Shown one piece after another: positions 1-6,298 of a DNA stretch of 11,648 nucleotides. Below the pieces are notes generated by a model that did no database searches, had not been told where the DNA came from, and was given only the letters and a program-made list of their open reading frames with translations. Each line of letters begins with the position of its first letter. The stretch's first letter is position 1. Origin of the DNA: an uncultured Roseburia sp. (lineage in GTDB: Bacteria; Bacillota; Clostridia; Lachnospirales; Lachnospiraceae); the NCBI GenBank assembly GCA_945928585.1, contig CAMENQ010000039.1, forward strand, positions 1-11,648, in the 5' to 3' direction. The translations under genes were made by a program, and so were the position numbers.

Positions 1-2314
1 CCTCTTTATATTCCTTCATAACGGTATCATAAGGATTTGACAGCTTAAGCGAAACCTTTTTTCCCATTTTATTTGAGACACCCTGCAAATACTCTGTCAG
101 CTGTTCCTCATCATCTGCATAAATGTAGCATTTTCCCATATATGCAATGATTTCAGGCATAATATACTGCTGTGCATCATCTGCTATAATCAGCTCAACA
201 TTCATTTTATCTGTCAGTTCATCCTCGTAATATCCTACGATTGTATATTCGCTTCCCGTCTTAATGGTCTTTGTATATGTATACTGTGAATAATTATCTC
301 TAAGTGCCACGCATTCCTCATATGTAGATACGCCATATTCCTCTGTCATAGTCTTAAATGTATCATCAATTAGTTTCTGGTCCTTTTCAAGCATTTCGTC
401 CCAAAAATCTAACATTTCTTTATCTGTATAGCCATTTTCAACATTTCCCTTTACCCTCTCATATGTCTCCTTATCAGTTTCATAATTAGACACAGCTGCC
501 TCATACATATATATCTTTGAATATGCCGTCTGAGCATATACTGAGTAGTTTGACAGAAACTCCGTCTTGCTTACAAGTGCCTCATAGCGCTCCTTTTCTT
601 CGTCATAACCCGGTTCCTTTCCCGTATAACTGCTGCCATACTCCTCCATAAACCGGCTGTATGTCAAATATTTGCTCATATGGTTGCCTGTTGCCGATAT
701 CATATCCTTTTCGATATAAACATCCATCTGTTCTGTCTCACATATACCTGAAATCTTTAATGTTAAGCCATTGGCAGTAGAGACCTCCTTGCCGACAAAA
801 TGCTGTATACTGTTTATAACATTTGAAAGCTCGTTTGAATTTTCTATATACTGCTCTAAAACCCATCTGTCAATAACTATCTCATCCGGTTTTTTTGGCA
901 TTTCTCCATATATAAGACTGTCCTCAGGCAGCTTATCCAATGGTACAAAGGAATAGTTTACTATAGGTATCTGTACATTTTCCAGCTGCGTAAATCCTGA
1001 ATATGTATACATAAGAGTTGTTTCAGGGTTCATCACCATCATATCATAAATTACATTATCATCCTTAATATAATTCATAACCTTCTGCTTCTGCGAAATA
1101 AACTCCGATGACGAAATCATATCTCCTTTTTCCATTACAAGTTCGTAATAATGTGAATCGGTAGATACTACCTCCTCCTCATGTACAGCTATAATTGTCA
1201 TAATATCCTGTATTGCAAGCACCATCATAATCGACATGGCTAAAAGGGAAATAACAAGAAATATCTGTCTCTTGCCCATTGCCTTAATATTTGAAAGTGC
1301 TATTGCCCTTATTTCCTTAAAGCTAAGCTTCGGCTTCTTGGCATATTCAAGCTCGCTTAAGGAATAATCCATTTCTTCCACATCCGTCATTTCTATAACA
1401 GGCTTTGTTCCCTCTAAAACCTTCTTCTCCGAATCTGCCGTAAGAACCTCTATATTTTTTGCTTCACCAAGGGAAATATATATTTTTCCATTGTCACATA
1501 TTATTTTTAAATCTATCTGTGGCTTCTGTCCGTTGTCATAGACCTCCACATCTACATTGTCATCTGACAAAGCTCTTTTTTCATATTCACCCAGATATAA
1601 ATTTGTATCCTCTACATAGCTGTATACACCTGAGCTTGTTTTCTCCTTATCATCCATTATCCTTCCGTCAGATATCCATAATATTCTGTCAGCAAAGAAA
1701 TCCGCAATGGACTTTTCGTGAGTAACTACTACTACAAGACATTTTTTGGATATTTTCTTTAAAACACCCATTATACGCATTGTGTTGGCCTCATCAAGGT
1801 TTCCCGTAGGCTCATCTGCAAATATAACTTTTGGTGATTTTGCCAACGCTCTGGCTATGGCGATTCTCTGCTGCTGTCCTCCCGAAAGCTGTGATATAAG
1901 CCTCTTTTTATACCTCCACATATCTACCGCCTTAAGGACATAATCTATTCTTTCTTCCTTTTCCTCGTCAGAAATATTATACAAACCCAAGGCAAGCATC
2001 AGATTATACTCTACTGTTCTGTCCTGAAGAAGATAATAGTTCTGAAAAATATATCCGAACTTTTCGTTTCTCACCCTCTCCTGATTTGCATCACCGTATT
2101 TTTTTATTTCCACTCCATCTACATCTATTATACCATTTTCAAAATCATCAAGACCGCTTATGGTATTCATAAGTGTAGTTTTACCTGAACCGCTTTCTCC
2201 AAGTATACATATAAGCCCTGTGTCCGGAAGCTCAATAGTCGTATCGTTTATAACATGCAGTTCATGTGATTTGCCCTTATTGTAATATTTATTTAATCCT
2301 TTAATTTTTATCAT
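1..2314 (-). CDS. ABC transporter, fused ATPase-permease (MacB/FtsX type), 3'-truncated by window edge
   Basis: I read this frame directly: it starts at ATG 2314-2312 and stays open for 771 codons to the left edge, so the C-terminus is missing. Residues 1-225 are a complete ATPase domain: Walker A GESGSGKT (39-46), Q-loop Q91, signature LSGGQ (143-147), Walker B VIFADEP (163-169, catalytic E168) and H-loop H199. A linker (about 225-345) leads to one membrane segment (about 350-377). A large hydrophilic, presumably extracytoplasmic, domain then runs to the end of the window. The three C-terminal helices expected of FtsX-type permeases would lie beyond it. The start matches the neighbouring paralogue (MIKIKGLNKYY versus MIKLKEISKYY). 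AGGG lies 8 nt upstream of the ATG, with AGAGG further out. The gene follows the upstream ABC gene by 21 bp, so the two are probably co-transcribed. The family drives export or mechanical work on peptides, lipoproteins or antibiotics; the substrate cannot be told from sequence. Confidence 0.9.
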   Translation of the reverse strand, partial: MIKIKGLNKYYNKGKSHELHVINDTTIELPDTGLICILGESGSGKTTLMNTISGLDDFENGIIDVDGVEIKKYGDANQERVRNEKFGYIFQNYYLLQDRTVEYNLMLALGLYNISDEEKEERIDYVLKAVDMWRYKKRLISQLSGGQQQRIAIARALAKSPKVIFADEPTGNLDEANTMRIMGVLKKISKKCLVVVVTHEKSIADFFADRILWISDGRIMDDKEKTSSGVYSYVEDTNLYLGEYEKRALSDDNVDVEVYDNGQKPQIDLKIICDNGKIYISLGEAKNIEVLTADSEKKVLEGTKPVIEMTDVEEMDYSLSELEYAKKPKLSFKEIRAIALSNIKAMGKRQIFLVISLLAMSIMMVLAIQDIMTIIAVHEEEVVSTDSHYYELVMEKGDMISSSEFISQKQKVMNYIKDDNVIYDMMVMNPETTLMYTYSGFTQLENVQIPIVNYSFVPLDKLPEDSLIYGEMPKKPDEIVIDRWVLEQYIENSNELSNVINSIQHFVGKEVSTANGLTLKISGICETEQMDVYIEKDMISATGNHMSKYLTYSRFMEEYGSSYTGKEPGYDEEKERYEALVSKTEFLSNYSVYAQTAYSKIYMYEAAVSNYETDKETYERVKGNVENGYTDKEMLDFWDEMLEKDQKLIDDTFKTMTEEYGVSTYEECVALRDNYSQYTYTKTIKTGSEYTIVGYYEDELTDKMNVELIIADDAQQYIMPEIIAYMGKCYIYADDEEQLTEYLQGVSNKMGKKVSLKLSNPYDTVMKEYKE

Positions 2315-2335
2315 AACGCTAACCCTGCCTCTCCA

Positions 2336-4654
2336 TTAATCGTTCTTAAGTGATGTAAGCCTGAATCTTTTGCTTAAATATCTGTTGTAAACTTTACCTG
2401 TCACTATCGCCATAGCCACATTTATAACTGCGACTCCTATATAATGCTGCACTCTCATATATTTCATAACATCACTTATGAGAGGTACCTTAAGCTCATT
2501 GCAGACAATACCTGCTATAATGACTAAAATATCAGCCACAAGAGTAAGTGTAATAAGCTCGTAGTAATTCATTTGTTTTGCCATTTTCTGTTTCATTCCG
2601 AGAGATTTCAAAATAAGAAAATCTCCTTTTTTAAGTCTCATCAAAAGATAAATTACTAGTACGTCAAGAACAAATATAATCATAATCACTGCCACGCAGA
2701 CAAAAAGCATCACAAGTCTTTCTGACACAAGGTCCGGGTCATATTCCACAGAGCTTACACGAAGAACACTTATAGCCTCATAGCCATTGTCATAAAGCTC
2801 ATCTATAACTCTGTCAGTATATGCGTAATCCTCTATATACACAGACGACTGTAATGTCTCCATTTCTCCTAATATCTGGCAATACAATTCTTCACTTACC
2901 TCAACTACATTTTCATTGCACATAGTCCCTTCTGACAATACAGTGACCGGTATATTTTTCATCTCATTTTTATTGTCTGTGCCTATGCTTAAGCTTCCTT
3001 CCGGCAGAAGTGTCTTATACCAAATATAATCACCTTTGTCCTCTCCATCAGGAATTAATGTATTTACAATACCGGCAGACATTCTTACCTGATTGCCTGT
3101 AAGTCCTTCTCCTATTACAAGCACACATGCTTTGGTCTGTCTCTTGTCTGTCACCACATCCTTGACATTTTCATCTTTGTAATCTTTATTATCATGTATT
3201 GTTATTTCATACTTCATATAGCCTATATCTGCTGCCTTATCCATACCGGCAGTAAATTCTTCCGAAAAATATATCTGGTCTGTTTCTTCCTTAAGTATGC
3301 CTGTCACAGTAAATTCTGCCCCTGCATAATATTCATTACGCCAATCATTATCACTGATATATATGTTAATTTTTTCCCCAAGTCTACTGTCATCTTTATC
3401 ATATAATGCTATTTCATATCTGCTCTCAGGCAACTTTCCGTAGCTTAAATCTTCATCAGTCAGACCATATGATGACCTTAAAAAATTCTCATAATTAAGC
3501 TTTTCTATATCTATCTGCTTTGTAACGGCTCCCACGTTATAATTCAATTTATAATCAGTATCTTTCTCTGCAAAATAATTACAGTCTCCTGCATGGTCAT
3601 ATTTATCTGCGGTCGTTACCTTAGATATGTTCAGTATCTTTTCATAATCCTCATCCTGAAGCTGCTTTCCGTCAAGACGTTTCACCATAATTCTGTCATC
3701 AGTAACATTTTCAAATGCATCATAGCTGCATATTTTCGTTTTCGTATCATCAATATTACTTACAAAATATCCCATAAAGACAAGTGTGGCCATAGCGGAT
3801 ATCAATATAAAAAGCAATATAAAAAAGCTTCTGTGGGGCTGTGCAAGCCTGTTCATATGCACAAACCGTCTGGCTGTTCCAAATGTCTTTGCAGCCTCCT
3901 TTTCCTCATGTACATCTTTCTCAAAATCAGACTGAAAATCATTGTCTTCATACAGTTTTTCATCTATTTTTAAGTCCTCGACCACTTCACCGTCAAACAG
4001 TCTTATCTTTCTTGTTACATAAGGCTCTGCCTGTTCATAATTATGTGTAACTACAATAACAAGCTTGTTTTCCTCTGAAAGCTGATGAAGTAACGCCATT
4101 ACTGCCTCTCCGTTTTCTACATCAAGATTGCCTGTAGGCTCATCTGCTATAATAATATCTGTATTTTTTGCTAATGCCCTGGCTATTCCCAAACGCTGCT
4201 TCTGACCGCTTGACATATGTGACGCTTTATTATGGGCCTGCTTTTTAAGACCTACCTTATCCAGAATCTCTAATGCTTTCCTTTTCCTCTCTTTCTTAGA
4301 CCTCCTTGTCTCATCATTCTCACATATCATCATAACGGACTCTACGTTCTGTAGAGCCGTATAGCTGTCAATAAGATTGTATGACTGATAAATAAAGCTT
4401 ATATTGTTTTTTCTGTAAAGCTCCCAGTCACTTTCATCATAATATGAGGTTTCCATGCCCTTAAAAAACATCTCCCCCTCTTCATATGTATCCATACCGC
4501 TTATAAGATTTATAAGTGTAGATTTTCCGCTTCCGCTTTTACCTGTAATTGCTACAAATTCACCCTTTTTAAATTCCAGATTGATGTCCTTAAGTGCTAA
4601 AGTAACTGATTTGTCAGTATAGTAATATTTCGATATTTCCTTTAGCTTTATCAA
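2336..4654 (-). CDS. ABC transporter, fused ATPase-permease (MacB/FtsX type), degenerate signature motif
   Basis: A complete 772-residue protein. The ATPase domain (1-225) has Walker A GKSGSGKS (38-45), Q-loop Q90, Walker B DIIIADE (166-172, catalytic E172) and H204. Its ABC signature reads MSSGQ (147-151) instead of LSGGQ. A charged linker (225-270) precedes TM1 (about 276-298). An extracytoplasmic domain of roughly 345 residues follows, with MacB-core-like stretches (GKLPESRYEIALY near 406-418 and FTVTGILKEE near 448-457). Then come three helices (about 647-671, 697-719, 735-755). The cytoplasmic segment after TM2 (LKSLGMKQKMAKQMNYYEL) is typical of FtsX permeases. The start codon is TTG (4654-4652), supported by GGGAAGGAG 9 nt upstream and by alignment with the next gene. 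It is the first gene of its cluster, behind a terminator and a candidate promoter. It is not a BceAB pair, because ATPase and permease are fused. Substrate unknown. Confidence 0.92.
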   Translation of the reverse strand: MIKLKEISKYYYTDKSVTLALKDINLEFKKGEFVAITGKSGSGKSTLINLISGMDTYEEGEMFFKGMETSYYDESDWELYRKNNISFIYQSYNLIDSYTALQNVESVMMICENDETRRSKKERKRKALEILDKVGLKKQAHNKASHMSSGQKQRLGIARALAKNTDIIIADEPTGNLDVENGEAVMALLHQLSEENKLVIVVTHNYEQAEPYVTRKIRLFDGEVVEDLKIDEKLYEDNDFQSDFEKDVHEEKEAAKTFGTARRFVHMNRLAQPHRSFFILLFILISAMATLVFMGYFVSNIDDTKTKICSYDAFENVTDDRIMVKRLDGKQLQDEDYEKILNISKVTTADKYDHAGDCNYFAEKDTDYKLNYNVGAVTKQIDIEKLNYENFLRSSYGLTDEDLSYGKLPESRYEIALYDKDDSRLGEKINIYISDNDWRNEYYAGAEFTVTGILKEETDQIYFSEEFTAGMDKAADIGYMKYEITIHDNKDYKDENVKDVVTDKRQTKACVLVIGEGLTGNQVRMSAGIVNTLIPDGEDKGDYIWYKTLLPEGSLSIGTDNKNEMKNIPVTVLSEGTMCNENVVEVSEELYCQILGEMETLQSSVYIEDYAYTDRVIDELYDNGYEAISVLRVSSVEYDPDLVSERLVMLFVCVAVIMIIFVLDVLVIYLLMRLKKGDFLILKSLGMKQKMAKQMNYYELITLTLVADILVIIAGIVCNELKVPLISDVMKYMRVQHYIGVAVINVAMAIVTGKVYNRYLSKRFRLTSLKND

Positions 4655-4663
4655 TGAAATTCA

Positions 4664-4672
4664 CTCCTTCCC
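4664..4672 (-). promoter_or_regulatory. Ribosome binding site fixing a TTG start for the first ABC gene
   Basis: The minus strand reads GGGAAGGAG, then nine bases, then TTG at 4654-4652. No ATG or GTG lies in frame at this position, and the encoded start (MIKLKEISKYY) matches the normal beginning of this ATPase family. TTG is therefore the best-supported initiation codon. Confidence 0.75.
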
Positions 4673-4692
4673 TTTTTGTTTGTATTGCAAAA

Positions 4693-4735
4693 TACCAACC
4701 CTTTAATTCATTAACATGCCAACCCGTTTTTGGCA
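4693..4735 (-). repeat. Short direct and inverted repeats in the leader of the ABC gene cluster
   Basis: On the minus strand GGGTTGGCA (4725-4717) and GGGTTGGTA (4701-4693) form a direct repeat with 24-bp periodicity. The first copy overlaps an inverted repeat, TGCCAA/TTGGCA, with arms 4717-4722 and 4730-4735. A further small inverted repeat, GTATT/AATAC (4682-4686 and 4691-4695), lies just downstream in transcription. All sit between the candidate promoter and the ribosome binding site. They could be operator half-sites or weak RNA hairpins, but they are short enough that chance is possible. Confidence 0.35.
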
Positions 4736-4747
4736 CAATACTTTCAT

Positions 4748-4776
4748 ATGATACCATAATCTTTGTAACATTTCTA
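4748..4776 (-). promoter_or_regulatory. Candidate sigma-A-type promoter for the ABC gene cluster
   Basis: On the minus strand an extended -10, TGGTATCAT (4756-4748, hexamer TATCAT at 4753-4748), lies 17 bp downstream of a weak -35, TAGAAA (4776-4771; four of six consensus bases). This would start transcription near 4741, giving a leader of about 85 nt before the TTG start. The placement is sensible, since a terminator for the upstream cluster lies just before it. The prediction rests on sequence matching alone, in AT-rich DNA where chance matches are common. Confidence 0.5.
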
Positions 4777-4861
4777 CATACATAATATTAAATAAAGTTA
4801 ATTTTTGGGCATTTTAACAATATGCACATCCAATATACGAATTCAGATTAAAAAAAATCTC

Positions 4862-4909
4862 AAAAAATGGAAGTCCCACTAAGAAAATTTTCTTAGTGGG
4901 ACTTCCATT
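4862..4909 (-). terminator. Intrinsic terminator after mntP (perfect 44-nt palindrome plus T-tract)
   Basis: Positions 4866-4909 are perfectly self-complementary (22-nt arms meeting at AAAATTTT), forming a long hairpin containing AAGTCCCACT / AGTGGGACTT. On the minus strand it is followed at once by six Ts (4867-4862), and after GAGA by another run of eight Ts (4857-4850). It begins 33 nt after the mntP stop codon. On the plus strand the hairpin is followed by TAAAAATT with no T-tract, so it should terminate leftward transcription only. It separates the signalling/mntP cluster from the ABC cluster. Confidence 0.9.
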
Positions 4910-4942
4910 AAAAATTCACATTACACCGGATGCAAGGTCTTT

Positions 4943-5500
4943 TTATAAAACTCCCATACCTTCCAATAATGTCTTAAGTCCGATAAGCATAAGAATAATT
5001 CCACCTGCCAGTTCTGCCTTTGATTTATATCTGGTGCCAAAAAGACTTCCTATCTTTACTCCTGCTGCCGAAAATATAAATGTAACACACCCTATAAAAG
5101 CAACTGCTGCCACAATGTTTACTTTAAGAAACGCAAATGATACGCCTACTGCCAGCGCATCTATGCTGGTTGCTATTGCCATCATAAGCATAGTCTTTAC
5201 ATCCATTCCGCCATCCACTTCTTCGTCCTCTCCAAAGCTTTCTTTTATCATATTGCCTCCAATAATAAGAAGAAGTATAAATGCAACCCAATGAGAATAT
5301 TTACTTACTATGTCTGCGAAAAAGCTTCCGAGTAAATATCCGATAAGAGGCATAAGTGCCTGAAAGCCTCCAAACCATGCTCCTGCTATAGCCATATGCT
5401 TTGGTTTTATTTTTCCAAGTGACAAACCCTTGCATATGGATACTGCAAATGCATCCATTGAAAGTCCCACTGCTAAGATAAAAAGTTCTAAAATTCCCAT
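4943..5500 (-). CDS. mntP: Manganese efflux pump MntP
   Basis: 185 residues, the normal length for the MntP (YebN) family of Mn(II) exporters, which protect cells from manganese excess at the cytoplasmic membrane. There are six predicted membrane helices in two related halves (about 3-24, 35-60, 68-84, 103-125, 128-150, 163-182). Each half carries the family's small-residue motif with a buried aspartate: LSMDAFAVSICKG (D16) and ATSIDALAVGVSF (D114). FGGFQ (43-47) is also typical. The loop at 90-100 between the halves is acidic. The start is fixed by this N-terminal motif, although the ribosome binding site is weak (GGGG/GTAGAG ahead of an A-rich run). The gene begins 16 bp after the receiver-protein gene, so translation may depend partly on readthrough from upstream. 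There is no room for the yybP-ykoY manganese riboswitch that often precedes mntP. It is the last gene before the terminator. Confidence 0.93.
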   Translation of the reverse strand: MGILELFILAVGLSMDAFAVSICKGLSLGKIKPKHMAIAGAWFGGFQALMPLIGYLLGSFFADIVSKYSHWVAFILLLIIGGNMIKESFGEDEEVDGGMDVKTMLMMAIATSIDALAVGVSFAFLKVNIVAAVAFIGCVTFIFSAAGVKIGSLFGTRYKSKAELAGGIILMLIGLKTLLEGMGVL

Positions 5501-5516
5501 ATTTTTTTCTCTACCC

Positions 5517-6278
5517 CTATCTACCCATCAAAGCCTGCTTTTTAAAGAAATCATCTATATACTTTACGATTTCCGCCGGCTCCTGCGTCTTTAAAAGGTA
5601 GCCTGCAGGACTTAATGACATTACATTAATTATGCTGTCCCTGTCACTCTTGCTTGTAAGGAATATTACAGGAACATCTGCATATTCCGACTCACTTCTT
5701 ATCATTTCCAGTACCTGTTTTCCGTCGCACACAGGCATCTCATAATCAAGAAGTATCAAATCAGGACTGTTAAGTGCCAGATACTTTAATGCCATAGCTC
5801 CTGAATTCGCCAGTATAACCTGATACTTATCCTCCAGCCAGCCCTTTACGTTTCTAAGCATGGCTCCTGAATCATCTACCACAAGTACCTTCTTTTTACT
5901 CTGCTTTCCATAATTTTTTATGTATGTATCTATGCCCTCTGCCAGTTCATTTACATTTACCGGTCTTACAAACTCCTGCTTTATTATATCACTTGTCACT
6001 ATCTTTTTTATATCTTCTATTTCACCGTGATTGCCCACTATAAACACAGGGGTACCGTCCTCCATTACCTTATCCTTTATGTAGTGTAAAGGCTGCTGTT
6101 TTTCGGCCATATCCTCATCAGTATATATCAATACACCACTTATCGGCTCTGTCACCCTGCTGATGGCATTTACATCTGCCTTTACAAACAGAAATTCATA
6201 TCCCATTTCTTTCATTTTTTCCTTAAGTGATACTAAAAGTATACCCTCTGCTTCTGATATAACAAGTATGTTTTCCAT
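5517..6278 (-). CDS. Response regulator with pseudo-receiver plus active-type receiver, no output domain
   Basis: 253 residues containing two receiver-like folds. The C-terminal one (about 129-250) has all the phosphorylation residues: acidic pair D135/D136, phospho-acceptor D178 in LILLDYEMP, switch threonine T208 and lysine K230. The lysine is followed by TQEP rather than the usual proline. The N-terminal one (about 1-122) keeps the alternating pattern of a receiver but lacks its chemistry. It has S8/E9 where the acidic pair should be, YTDED around 52-56 at the acceptor strand, and VRP (104-106) in place of KP. It is best read as a degenerate receiver. No DNA-binding, enzymatic or RNA-binding domain follows, so it probably acts by protein contact or as a phosphate carrier. 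GGAGG lies 9 nt before the ATG. It follows the HPt-bearing kinase by 20 bp, which makes that kinase the obvious phosphodonor (inference). Confidence 0.88.
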   Translation of the reverse strand: MENILVISEAEGILLVSLKEKMKEMGYEFLFVKADVNAISRVTEPISGVLIYTDEDMAEKQQPLHYIKDKVMEDGTPVFIVGNHGEIEDIKKIVTSDIIKQEFVRPVNVNELAEGIDTYIKNYGKQSKKKVLVVDDSGAMLRNVKGWLEDKYQVILANSGAMALKYLALNSPDLILLDYEMPVCDGKQVLEMIRSESEYADVPVIFLTSKSDRDSIINVMSLSPAGYLLKTQEPAEIVKYIDDFFKKQALMGR

Positions 6279-6298
6279 GATATAAATCCTCCAACCTT

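Noticed and set aside
1..4654. BceAB/bacitracin-type transporter coupled to the neighbouring kinases
   Set aside because: The ATPase and permease are fused in each protein, the kinases are not the short two-helix type that goes with BceAB, and a terminator plus a new promoter separates the clusters.
4845..4860. AGATT/AATCT inverted repeat with an A-only loop as a second terminator or operator
   Set aside because: The arms are only 5 bp and AT-rich, and the sequence sits in the T-rich trailer of the strong terminator. It is likely incidental.
4866..4909. Perfect palindrome as a transposon end, attachment site or CRISPR repeat
   Set aside because: It occurs once, is followed by a T-tract on the minus strand, and sits 33 nt after a stop codon. 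A terminator explains it fully. There is no transposase, integrase or repeat array nearby.
4896..5294. Plus-strand frame of 132 codons starting inside the palindrome
   Set aside because: It begins within the terminator hairpin and is antisense to mntP. Its product looks like a reverse-strand reading of membrane helices, and no ribosome binding site or promoter supports it.
5501..5516. A yybP-ykoY manganese riboswitch ahead of mntP
   Set aside because: Only 16 bp separate mntP from the preceding stop codon, and the bases upstream are coding sequence of the receiver gene, so there is no room for the aptamer.
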